A stretch of 5,789 nucleotides of DNA from Deltaproteobacteria bacterium (GTDB taxonomy: Bacteria > Desulfobacterota_B > Binatia > Binatales > Binataceae), in contig JAKAVX010000190.1 of assembly GCA_021827465.1 (NCBI GenBank), positions 1 through 5,789 on the forward strand. Reading direction: 5' to 3'. The notes below the pieces were generated by a model. It saw only the letters and a list, made by a program, of their open reading frames with translations, had not been told where the DNA came from and ran no database searches. Below are positions 1 to 5,789 of this stretch, in pieces (within the stretch, counting starts at the first letter, position 1; every line of letters begins with the position of its first letter). The position numbers and the translations under genes are program-made.

Positions 1-138
1 GAGGTTGCCGAGCGTATCGCCGAGTTCATCAAGGCCGGCGTGCGCCACTTCGGAATCGACTTGGTCTGCCATCCCCGCGACCGCGACGCTCAACTCGAGC
101 AGATCGGCAAGGAAGTGATACCGCTTCTGCGGAAATAA
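1..138 (+). CDS. LLM-class (luciferase-like) flavin-dependent oxidoreductase, C-terminal fragment
   Basis: An open frame runs from the window edge to a TAA at 136-138 and gives 45 residues; the start lies outside the window. The fragment reads as an amphipathic helix (EVAERIAEFIKAGVRHFGID), then LVCHPRDRDAQLEQI, and ends in EVIPLLRK. This ending resembles the last strand and helix of the TIM-barrel luciferase-like monooxygenase family, whose members use FMN or F420 to oxidise or reduce varied substrates in the cytoplasm. Cofactor and substrate cannot be judged from the tail. The gene is convergent with the nitroreductase, so it belongs to a different transcription unit from the rest of the window. 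The assignment rests on recalled similarity of the C-terminus only. Confidence 0.65.
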   Translation, partial: EVAERIAEFIKAGVRHFGIDLVCHPRDRDAQLEQIGKEVIPLLRK

Positions 139-199
139 GCACAACGAGCGCGCTTTCGAACCGGCGCGCGCGGCAGCCAGCCGCTTGCGATGGCTCGGC

Positions 200-862
200 T
201 TACGCTTTCGAGCCCGGACGCGGCCATGGCCGGTCCCATCGCTCCGCGTGAATCCTCGGCCACACCGGCTTTCGATACGGGCGTTTGAAATCCTCGGCCG
301 GATAACCCATCGGAATGAGTGCGATTAGCTGATACTGCTCGGGCACGCCCAACAACTCCTTGGTCTCGGGCTCGTGGTTGCTAAGCATCGTGGTGACCGC
401 GGTTCCAAGCCCGAGCGCCCGCGCCGAGAGCATCATCAGTTCGATCGCCGGGAAGATCGACCCGTAAGTTGCGCCGAAATTGTGAAGATCCTCCGCGCTG
501 CCCCGTTCCACGCGCATCTTGGGCCGGTCGAGAAAGACCAGGATATGCACCGGCACTATCGCGAGCGAGGCGGCAAATTCATCTCCGATACGAATCGCCT
601 TTACCGCGCGGGCTGAAAGTTCCTTGCGGCCCCGGACAATCGCGGACTCCTTATAGGGCTCCCACAGGTCCTGGTAAAAGGATTGGATTTCCCGGCGTGT
701 CTCGGGTGAGCGCACCACGACGAATTCCCACGGCTGCGCGTTGGAGCCCGACGGCGCCATGTTGGCGGTTGCCAGAACCTGCTCGATAAGCCTGTCCTCG
801 ACCGGCCGGTCGAGAAAGCGGCGGACCGTCGACACGGTGGTAGCGACTTCGAAAAAATCCAT
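200..862 (-). CDS. Nitroreductase family FMN-dependent oxidoreductase
   Basis: This 220-residue cytoplasmic flavoprotein belongs to the NAD(P)H-dependent nitroreductase fold, which usually acts as a homodimer with FMN. Visible family signatures are the N-terminal VRRF at about 13-16 (Arg contacts to FMN phosphate), APSGSNAQPW at 36-45 (the flavin-binding SGxNxQPW-type motif), a LGLGTAV stretch at about 150-156 and IPMGYP near the end (about 185-190). Length is normal for the family. The ATG at 862 is preceded by a good ribosome-binding site (GGGAG, spacing 9), which supports the start. It follows selD by 63 bases on the same strand with no convincing terminator between, so co-transcription is possible. 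The substrate is unknown: the family includes nitroaromatic, quinone and enone reductases as well as enzymes of BluB or iodotyrosine-deiodinase type. No TGA codon or Sec is involved; the stop is TAA. Confidence 0.9.
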   Translation of the reverse strand: MDFFEVATTVSTVRRFLDRPVEDRLIEQVLATANMAPSGSNAQPWEFVVVRSPETRREIQSFYQDLWEPYKESAIVRGRKELSARAVKAIRIGDEFAASLAIVPVHILVFLDRPKMRVERGSAEDLHNFGATYGSIFPAIELMMLSARALGLGTAVTTMLSNHEPETKELLGVPEQYQLIALIPMGYPAEDFKRPYRKPVWPRIHAERWDRPWPRPGSKA

Positions 863-925
863 CGCGAAATGCTCCCTTCTTGAGTGCGTGGCGTGAGCCG
901 GGAAAGCAGCGCCTATTGCTGGCGA

Positions 926-1999
926 TTATACAAGCTCGATAGGACGATCAGCGCTTTTGACTACCCGGCCTACGATCGCCGAGTCGGTGTCGCCCGCGCG
1001 ATGGAGGTCGGCAAGCAGCGCCAGCGACTCGCTCTCGGGCACTGCGATCAGAAGTCCGCCGGAGGTTTGCGGGTCGAAGGCAAGCGTCACCATGTGCAGC
1101 GACACCTCTTCGGAGATACGCACGTACTGGCTGAAGAAATCGCGGTTGCGGGTTCCGCCGCCCGGAACCATCCCCATCGCTCCGCATTCGAGCGCGCCCG
1201 CAAGAAGCGGAAGATCGGATTCCTCGAAAACGAGCGTGACGCCGCTGCCCTTTGCCATCTCGAACGCGTGGCCCATCAGCCCATAGCCCGTGACGTCGGT
1301 CGCCGCGTGCACATCATATTTGAGCATCGCGGCCGACGCGCTTGCGTTGAGCCGCGCCATCGAGCGCACCGCCGGCTCGTAATATTCGGGCGCAAGACGA
1401 TCGCGCTTGAACGCGGTCATCAACACGCCGGTCCCAAGACCCTTGGTGAGCAGGAGCGAGTCGCCGGCGCGCGCGCCGACATTGCGAATCACGCGCTGCG
1501 GATCGATCGCGCCCGTCACCGCCATCCCGTACTTCACTTCCTCGTCAGCCACGCTATGGCCGCCCACGACCAGGCATCCCGCCTCGCGCGCCTTTTCGGC
1601 TCCGCCGCGCAAAATGTCGATCAGCATCTCGCGTGGCAGCCCCGCTTGCGGCCAGCATACGATGTTGAGCGCCGTCATCGGTCGCCCGCCCATCGCGTAC
1701 ACGTCCGAAAGCGCGTTGGCCGCCGCTATCTGGCCGTAAGTGAATGGATCGTCGACCACGGGGGTGAAAAAATCCACCGTGCTGACCAGAGCAAGGTCGT
1801 CGCGCACACGATACACACCCGCGTCATCGCCGGTTGAGATACCGACGATCAGGTTGGGATCGCTTCCCAGGTCAAGCCGGGATATAACCGCGCTCAGGTC
1901 CTCCGGACCGAGCTTGCCGGCTCAACCCGCGGCCTTGCACCGCGCCGTCAGGCGAATTAGCTCGCCGCGTGACGGGTTGTTGTTGCCCTTTTCATCCAT
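926..1999 (-). CDS. selD: Selenide, water dikinase (selenophosphate synthetase), selenocysteine-containing
   Basis: SelD converts selenide and ATP to selenophosphate, AMP and phosphate, and so supplies the selenium donor for Sec-tRNA and selenouridine synthesis. Read from the ATG at 1999 through one in-frame TGA (1922-1924), the gene gives 357 residues, the family's normal length. The N-terminus contains LTARCKAAG, then U26, A, G, K29: the conserved (C/U)xxK active site, matching Cys17 and Lys20 of E. coli SelD. Metal/ATP motifs follow: GDDAGVY (57-63), VDFFTP (75-80), AxxNxLSDVYAMGG (92-105), GGHS (146-149), DVTGYG (235-240) and DPQTSGG (309-315). The codon directly before the ATG is TGA, so no earlier start exists without further readthrough. 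AGG lies about six bases upstream as a weak ribosome-binding site. A conventional call beginning at GTG 1816 loses 61 residues, including the catalytic centre and the first metal-binding Asp residues. A nonsense mutation is the alternative, but the TGA's exact position, the SECIS-like hairpin and adjacent selB make it unlikely. Confidence 0.95.
1893..1912 (-). promoter_or_regulatory. Candidate bacterial SECIS element inside selD
   Basis: Starting nine bases after the UGA, the mRNA reads CUC-GGUCC, loop GGA, GGACC-U-GAG. This gives five perfect pairs (GGUCC/GGACC), then a bulged U, then three more pairs (CUC/GAG). The apical loop begins 17 bases after the UGA and has G in its first two positions. 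Both agree with published rules for bacterial SECIS hairpins, which lie within the coding region just after the UGA and are bound by the SelB C-terminus. The element overlaps codons 30-36. An outer stem is also possible: GAGCCGG (1917-1923, which includes the last two bases of the UGA) against CCGGCUU (1874-1880), with one G-U pair. Pairing was found by eye; no folding energy was computed. Confidence 0.75.
1922..1924 (-). other. In-frame UGA recoded as selenocysteine (SelD residue 26)
   Basis: On the - strand the codon is TGA, flanked by Ala-Gly before and Ala-Gly-Lys after. It sits at the position that is Cys or Sec in SelD proteins, three residues ahead of the essential lysine. It is the only in-frame stop between the ATG at 1999 and the TAA at 926-928. 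Sec is well known at this position in SelD of other bacteria, for example Haemophilus influenzae. Confidence 0.92.
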
Positions 2000-2056
2000 T
2001 CAGGACCTATAAGCTAGCCCTCGCGCCACGGGCCTATCAACGAGGAAAATTCATCG

Positions 2057-2073
2057 CCGCGCCGTTCGCGCGG
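2057..2073 (-). terminator. GC-rich hairpin between selB and selD; possible weak terminator or attenuator
   Basis: In the 97-base gap after the selB stop, the transcript contains CCGCGC, loop GAACG, GCGCGG: six perfect G-C pairs with a five-base loop. A short AATTTT run follows only after six further bases, so as an intrinsic terminator it is weak. It may reduce rather than stop read-through from selB into selD, protect the 3' end of selB mRNA, or be a chance product of GC-rich sequence. Confidence 0.25.
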
Positions 2074-2096
2074 AATCCCCGACGCGCGCTTCGGCT

Positions 2097-4037
2097 TCAC
2101 GCCTGGGACGGATTCTTCTGGCGCAGGCGCCGGATGTCGCCCACGCGCGTGGTGACGCCCGTGCGATCGAAATGGTCGAGCAGCGCGATCGCGAACTTGC
2201 GCGACGCGCCGAGCAGATCGCGATAAACGGCCGCGGTTATCTCCGGGTTTTTCGCGAGATATCCGGTCAGGCGCTCGCGAGCCGCGTCTAGCGCGCCGCG
2301 TTCGAAGTAAAGGTCGGTCGCGACCTTCACGACCTTGCCCTCGCGTTCGAGCGCGGAGAGCACGGTGCGAATTTTGCCGAGGTCGGAAGCGCGAAGGCCG
2401 AGACTCTCGGCGAGTTGTTTGAGTTCGGGCGGATGGAACCGCGCTTCGCGCAACGCCGCTTCGGCCTCGCATCCGAGCCGGCCCTCGTTGCCCGCCAGCG
2501 TGACGCGATGACCCTTCAGGCGAAGCGTGCTTTCCTCGCGCACGATCTCGGTTTCGCGTTCGAGGCGGTCGAGCAACGCGCGGAACGCGCGCGCGCTCAC
2601 GTCGTAGGGCAGATGCGAGCGCAGCGCTTCCATCTCAAGGCCGGGCGAGAGCGGCATGGCCTTGTGATGGGCCGCGAGCGCGCCAAGCGCGAACTTCTTC
2701 AGCTCCTCCCATTTGGCGCTCGTTGTAAAGCCTTCCTCGTCGCCCATCGAGAGCCGGATTAGCGGCGCGTCGCGCACTATCCGCTCCACCTCGGCGGTGG
2801 GAAGATTGAGCAATTGGGCGATTCGCGACGCGGGCTCGGCCAGGGTTTCGAGCAGGCCGAGCAACGCGGCGACCGCTTCTGGGGTCGACGAGGAGGCGAG
2901 CGTCGCGAGATTGGCGCGATAGACCTCAAGCGGTTTTCGCACCCGCCGTCCGAGCGGATTCAGCACCACGCCTCCGCCCAGAGTGCGGACGTTGGTCTCG
3001 TCACGGATAACGAACCGGTCGTCCGAAAGTGCGACCACTGGATCGTCGAGAACCATCTGGGCGAGTCCGCGCGTTTTCGGCGCAATCGCGCCCGTCGGTT
3101 CCAGCACGATCGCCCGCCCTAGGGTTTCGCTGGTCCCGATAAAGAAGCGAACGCGCTCGTTGTTCTTAAGCGGACGTTTGGCGGCGGGCCGAATCTCGAG
3201 CATCGCGTCCAGGCGCGAGGTCATGAAGCCGAGCCGCGCGTCGGCGAGCACGAATCCGCGCCCCAGTTCGAGCTTCTCGGCCCCGCTCAGGTTGAGCGCG
3301 ACGCGCTGGCAAAGCCCCGCGCTCTCGACCGCTTCGCCATGGATCTGGATCGCGCGGACCTTGACCTCGTCGCCGCCGGGAAGCACTCGAAGCTTCTGTC
3401 CGACCGCGACCGTCGCGCCCATCGCGGTTCCCGTTACCACCGCGCCGTGACCCTTGATCGTAAAGGAGCGGTCGAGCGGAAGGCGGAAGATCCCGGTTGC
3501 GCGGCGCGCCTGAAAGCCTTCGAGCCGGCGGACCATCTCGGCCCTGAGCTCGTCGAGCCCCTGCCCGGTCGTCGAGGAGACCGCGATTACCGGCGCGTCC
3601 TCGAGCGCGGTGCCTTCGGCGAGAAGGCCAATTTCGTCTCGCACCTCGGCGATACGCGCGGCGTCGGCAAGATCGCACTTGGTGATTACGAAGATGCCGC
3701 GGCGCGTGCCGAGCAGATGAAGGATATCGAGATGCTCCTCGCTCTGCGGCATCACGCCATCGTCGGCCGCGACCGTGAACAGCACCAGGTCGACGCCATG
3801 CGCGCCGGCGAGCATGTTGCGGATGAAGCGCTCGTGTCCGGGGACGTCGACGACGCCCGCGCGGGTTCCGTCGGGCAGGGTGAAGTAGGCGAATCCGAGG
3901 TCGATCGAGATGCCGCGCTCTTTCTCTTCCTTGAGGCGGTCGGTTTCCTGCCCCGTGAGCGCCCTGATGAGGGCGGTCTTGCCGTGATCGATATGACCAG
4001 CGGTGCCGATTATCGCGCGGGTGGCCTGCAAGGCCAT
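2097..4037 (-). CDS. selB: Selenocysteine-specific translation elongation factor SelB
   Basis: SelB is the EF-Tu-like GTPase that carries Sec-tRNA to UGA codons marked by a SECIS hairpin. Counting from the ATG at 4037 it has 646 residues, close to known SelB sizes. The GTPase motifs are GHIDHGKT (14-21), RGISIDLGF (41-49), DVPGH (64-68) and TKCD (119-122). Beta-barrel domains run to about residue 340. Four C-terminal winged helices follow; the last contains [24 protein letters not shown] and RVGDIRRLR, the SECIS-binding signature. A longer reading from TTG at 4049 would add four residues. I prefer the ATG because TTGAG (4045-4049) lies seven bases before it as a ribosome-binding site, and the protein starts [15 protein letters not shown] as usual. 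The gene lies 40 bases after the epoxide-hydrolase-like gene and 97 bases before selD. Its presence supports Sec decoding in this organism. selA and selC must lie elsewhere. Confidence 0.96.
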   Translation of the reverse strand: MALQATRAIIGTAGHIDHGKTALIRALTGQETDRLKEEKERGISIDLGFAYFTLPDGTRAGVVDVPGHERFIRNMLAGAHGVDLVLFTVAADDGVMPQSEEHLDILHLLGTRRGIFVITKCDLADAARIAEVRDEIGLLAEGTALEDAPVIAVSSTTGQGLDELRAEMVRRLEGFQARRATGIFRLPLDRSFTIKGHGAVVTGTAMGATVAVGQKLRVLPGGDEVKVRAIQIHGEAVESAGLCQRVALNLSGAEKLELGRGFVLADARLGFMTSRLDAMLEIRPAAKRPLKNNERVRFFIGTSETLGRAIVLEPTGAIAPKTRGLAQMVLDDPVVALSDDRFVIRDETNVRTLGGGVVLNPLGRRVRKPLEVYRANLATLASSSTPEAVAALLGLLETLAEPASRIAQLLNLPTAEVERIVRDAPLIRLSMGDEEGFTTSAKWEELKKFALGALAAHHKAMPLSPGLEMEALRSHLPYDVSARAFRALLDRLERETEIVREESTLRLKGHRVTLAGNEGRLGCEAEAALREARFHPPELKQLAESLGLRASDLGKIRTVLSALEREGKVVKVATDLYFERGALDAARERLTGYLAKNPEITAAVYRDLLGASRKFAIALLDHFDRTGVTTRVGDIRRLRQKNPSQA

Positions 4038-4077
4038 CGCATTACTCAACTCGCGTCATTGCGCCTGGTCGGCGGCG

Positions 4078-4449
4078 CTAGGATAGCTGTTTGGTCCACA
4101 TCTGGACGTCGAAGTAGTCGCGCCAGGCCGAGATCTTGCCGTTTCGTACTTCGAAAACGCCCGCCACCGGAAGCTCGACATGCTTGCCGCCCATCTGGAA
4201 AACGTCCACCCGTTCGTTCAGGACCACGTTGCCCGCCGAGGCGGAGCGCAGGATTTTGAACTCGACCGCGCTCGCCATCGGAAGGAACGAGTTGATGACC
4301 TGGCGGATAGCGTCCTTGCCGCGCGCGGGCTCCATCGGGATGTTATGGTAGACCGCGTCGTCGGCGAAAAAATCCATTATTTTGTCGAGGTTGCGGCTTT
4401 TCCAGGTCTCGCAGAAATCGATGACCAGCCTTTCGCTCTCGGTCGCCAT
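4078..4449 (-). CDS. Limonene-1,2-epoxide hydrolase / SnoaL-like (NTF2-fold) protein
   Basis: This 123-residue protein has the small alpha+beta-barrel NTF2-like fold shared by limonene-1,2-epoxide hydrolases, SnoaL cyclases and ketosteroid isomerases. It carries the full set of residues known from the Rhodococcus epoxide hydrolase: Tyr34 and Asn36 in YHNIPM, Arg80 and Asp82 in NERVDVF, and Asp111 in WRDYFD, matching Tyr53, Asn55, Arg99, Asp101 and Asp132 of that enzyme. This suggests hydration of an epoxide to a diol by direct water attack, rather than a bare SnoaL scaffold. The natural substrate is unknown. A strong ribosome-binding site (AAGGAG, spacing 7) supports the ATG at 4449; the stop is TAG. 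It lies 17 bases after the AAA-associated gene, so it probably shares the transporter transcript. An isomerase or a binding protein is the alternative if the pocket differs. Confidence 0.85.
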   Translation of the reverse strand: MATESERLVIDFCETWKSRNLDKIMDFFADDAVYHNIPMEPARGKDAIRQVINSFLPMASAVEFKILRSASAGNVVLNERVDVFQMGGKHVELPVAGVFEVRNGKISAWRDYFDVQMWTKQLS

Positions 4450-4466
4450 AGGTTGTCTCCTTCGCC

Positions 4467-4955
4467 CTATTCCTGGTCGAGATAGAAGCGGTCCTCGTCC
4501 TTGTTATAGCCGAAGAGCTCCGCGAAGCGCCCCCAGTTCACGATCGTGGTGAAAAGCTTTTCGGGCGGCTCATTGGGAAGCAGCATCGCCAGATGCTCGA
4601 GCACGACTTCCTTCTGCAGCGCGCGATCTTCCTGCGTGCGAAGCAGGCGGACGAAGTATCCGAACAGTCCGTGCTTCTTTAACTGCTCGCGCACCATCAA
4701 CTTGCGCTCGTTCATGTCGCCGTCGAGAAACTGGCGGCCCAACTGTTCGAGCACGACGTCGCCGGCCGGGGTCGAGACGAAGCCGAGGATTTCGGCCGCC
4801 TTCATCACCTTGAGCAGGTCGGAAAACTTGAAACTCAGATCGCGCGCGATCTTGTAGCCGTCCTCGCGTCCGCCGCGGTCCTCCAGCGTCTCGAGCAGAC
4901 CGAATACCCATGTGAGCTGGCAGTCGGGGATCGGGTTTATCTGCTCGTTCGGCAT
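4467..4955 (-). CDS. AAA-associated domain protein, stand-alone partner of the ABC ATPase
   Basis: This 162-residue soluble protein matches, by recall, the AAA-associated C-terminal domain that in many bacteria is fused to the end of nitrate/sulfonate/taurine-type ABC ATPases. Recognisable features are an N-terminal helix-turn-helix-like part (IARDLSFKFSDLLKVMKAAE, about 37-56, then LGFVSTP and LGRQFLDGD), a basic middle region (MVREQLKKHGLFGYF), and a C-terminal VNWGRFAELFGY and RFYLDQE. The start at 4955 overlaps the ATPase stop in TGATG, so the two products are probably translationally coupled and made in similar amounts. A GAGGAG site eight bases upstream also supports this start. Its likely role is regulation or assembly of the ATPase at the inner face of the membrane, but its molecular function is not established. 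No catalytic motif, signal peptide or membrane segment is visible. Confidence 0.82.
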   Translation of the reverse strand: MPNEQINPIPDCQLTWVFGLLETLEDRGGREDGYKIARDLSFKFSDLLKVMKAAEILGFVSTPAGDVVLEQLGRQFLDGDMNERKLMVREQLKKHGLFGYFVRLLRTQEDRALQKEVVLEHLAMLLPNEPPEKLFTTIVNWGRFAELFGYNKDEDRFYLDQE

Positions 4956-5713
4956 CAGGCACGCTCCTCGATGAGCGAGAAGACCTTGTCCGTCAGGGCG
5001 TTGAAGCTTTCGGTGCGCCGGTCGCGCGGACGTGTGAGGTTGACCTTGAGATCGGCGGTAAGACGCCCGGGATGCGAGGAAAGTACCAGGATGCGGTCGG
5101 CCAGCTCGACCGCCTCTTCGATTATGTGCGTCACCATCACGATTGTGTGCACCGACATGTCGGGAGCCTGCCAGATGTCGAGCAGTTCCTCACGCAGGTT
5201 GATCGCGGTCAGGGCGTCGAGAGCGGAGAACGGCTCGTCCATCAAGAGCACTCTGGGTTCGACCGCAAGCGCGCGGGCAAGGCCGACCCGCTGCTTCATA
5301 CCGCCGGAAAGCTCCCTCGGATAGGCCTCCTCAAAGCCGTCGAGGCCGACCTTATCGATATAGAAGTTGACAATTCTGTCCCGTTCCGGCGAATTCACGC
5401 CGCGCGCTTCGAGACCCATCTCGATATTCGTCTTGACCGTCAGCCACGGCATCAGCGCAAAGGACTGGAATACCAACGCGCATTCCAGGTTGATTCCGTC
5501 GACCTGGCGCCCCCGGTACAGAACCTGTCCCGACGTGGCTGCCACGATCCCGTTGATTATCCTGAGAAGCGTCGATTTGCCGCATCCCGACGGCCCGACT
5601 ATCGCGACGAATTCACCCTCCTCGACCGAGAACGAGATGTCCTCGAGTACCGGAAGCACGCCCTTGGCATGCGCGAAACTCTTGGAGATGTGCTTGAGTT
5701 CGAGAAGCGGCAT
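4955..5713 (-). CDS. ABC transporter ATP-binding protein, NitT/TauT (nitrate/sulfonate/taurine) type
   Basis: This 252-residue ATPase powers uptake through an inner-membrane permease with a periplasmic binding protein. The canonical motifs are all intact: Walker A GPSGCGKST (40-48), Q-loop Gln83 in LVFQSFALMPW, signature LSGGMKQR (135-142), Walker B LLMDEP (156-161), D-loop SALD (163-166) and switch His196 in VTHIIEEA. The QSFALMPWLTVKTNIEMGLE stretch is typical of the SsuB/TauB/NrtD group. The open frame extends to an ATG at 5785, but the first 24 residues there do not look like this family and overlap the tail of the upstream permease. I take the ATG at 5713 (MPLLELKHISKSF), with GGAG 13 bases upstream as a distant ribosome-binding site. 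The substrate is undetermined: members carry nitrate, sulfonates, bicarbonate, cyanate, pyrimidine precursors or aromatic acids. Confidence 0.92.
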   Translation of the reverse strand: MPLLELKHISKSFAHAKGVLPVLEDISFSVEEGEFVAIVGPSGCGKSTLLRIINGIVAATSGQVLYRGRQVDGINLECALVFQSFALMPWLTVKTNIEMGLEARGVNSPERDRIVNFYIDKVGLDGFEEAYPRELSGGMKQRVGLARALAVEPRVLLMDEPFSALDALTAINLREELLDIWQAPDMSVHTIVMVTHIIEEAVELADRILVLSSHPGRLTADLKVNLTRPRDRRTESFNALTDKVFSLIEERA

Positions 5714-5747
5714 GGTGGCGGTTCTGCTCCGTTCATCGGCCTTACCC

Positions 5748-5789
5748 TCAATAATCGAGCCGATAGCGTTCCGCGGCGAGGCCATAGAG
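5748..5789 (-). CDS. Probable ABC transporter permease, last 13 codons
   Basis: In the frame entering from the right edge, the - strand reads LYGLAAERYRLDY and then TGA (5748-5750). A short basic/aromatic tail of the form LYxLAExRxRL is typical of the cytoplasmic C-terminus of NitT/TauT-type permeases of the binding-protein-dependent inner-membrane family. The next gene encodes the matching ATPase 34 bases downstream, which is the expected order. The fragment is very short, so the call relies on this context. It also explains why the first 24 codons of the longest ATPase frame should be dropped. Confidence 0.6.
   Translation of the reverse strand, partial: LYGLAAERYRLDY

Noticed and set aside
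139..199. Small hairpin GCGGC-AGCCA-GCCGC (170-184) and an AGCCA/TGGCT repeat in the convergent gap, possible bidirectional terminator.
   Set aside because: Stems are only five pairs, they compete with each other, and no T-run follows on either strand.
926..1816. Reading selD as a truncated pseudogene or a short protein from GTG 1816.
   Set aside because: The upstream 61 codons carry conserved SelD sequence on both sides of a TGA at the known Sec position, and all downstream motifs are intact.
884..1837. Long + strand open frame (317 codons) opposite selD.
   Set aside because: It is antisense to a clearly conserved gene, has the Arg/His-rich composition of a GC-rich shadow frame and resembles no known family.
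2011..2040. Possible selD promoter: TTGATA (2035-2040 on the - strand), an 18-base spacer, then TAGCTT (2011-2016).
   Set aside because: The -10 element matches the consensus at only three of six positions, and the implied transcript start would fall almost on the selD ATG. Too weak to annotate.
2000..2096. Checked the selB-selD gap for selC (tRNA-Sec), which is sometimes linked to sel genes.
   Set aside because: No T-arm (GGTTCGANNCC-like) sequence, no long acceptor stem and no UCA anticodon arm could be found on either strand.
2057..2099. The selB stop is also TGA, and the hairpin at 2057-2073 begins 23 bases after it, with a loop starting in G, so it loosely fits a SECIS.
   Set aside because: SelB already ends normally after its final winged helix, read-through would add only 19 unremarkable codons before another TGA, and no Cys/Sec site is expected there.
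4042..4059. Five-codon upstream frame (ATG ACG CGA GTT GAG TAA) just before the selB start.
   Set aside because: No convincing ribosome-binding site and too short to distinguish from chance.
3339..4259. Long + strand open frame (306 codons) opposite selB and the epoxide-hydrolase-like gene.
   Set aside because: It spans two well-supported genes in antisense and has shadow-frame composition; no domain is recognisable.

Overview
The window is GC-rich (roughly 60% or a little more, by eye) and bacterial. It holds one short gene tail on the + strand at the left edge. Everything else is a tightly packed run of genes on the - strand, read from right to left. GC-rich code, a luciferase-like flavin oxidoreductase, a nitroreductase, a NitT/TauT-type ABC system with an AAA-associated protein, and selenocysteine decoding together suggest an uncultured soil or groundwater lineage (deltaproteobacterial, Binatota or Rokubacteria-like). 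That placement is inference; no marker gene here fixes it.

Layout, right to left on the - strand: the last 13 codons of a probable ABC permease (5748-5789); the ABC ATPase (4955-5713); a stand-alone AAA-associated domain protein whose ATG overlaps the ATPase stop by one base (4467-4955); a limonene-1,2-epoxide-hydrolase/SnoaL-like protein (4078-4449); selB (2097-4037); a 97-base gap with a GC-rich hairpin; selD (926-1999); and a nitroreductase (200-862). The + strand fragment at 1-138 is the C-terminus of a luciferase-like (LLM-class) oxidoreductase. It converges on the nitroreductase across a 61-base gap.

The main result is in selD. A conventional reading starts at a GTG at 1816 and gives a 296-residue protein with no active site. 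The same frame continues upstream through a single TGA (1922-1924) to an ATG at 1999 that has its own in-frame stop just before it. The restored N-terminus contains the SelD catalytic signature with the TGA exactly where the catalytic Cys/Sec belongs, four residues before and including the essential Lys. Directly after the TGA, the mRNA can form a compact stem-loop with the geometry of a bacterial SECIS element. I therefore annotate a 357-residue selenoprotein SelD.

SelB, next to it, is the elongation factor that would deliver Sec-tRNA to that codon. SelD makes the selenophosphate from which Sec is built, so the two neighbours form a circuit in which SelD production depends on its own product. 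selA and selC (tRNA-Sec) are not in the window. No CRISPR, mobile element, rRNA or tRNA was seen.
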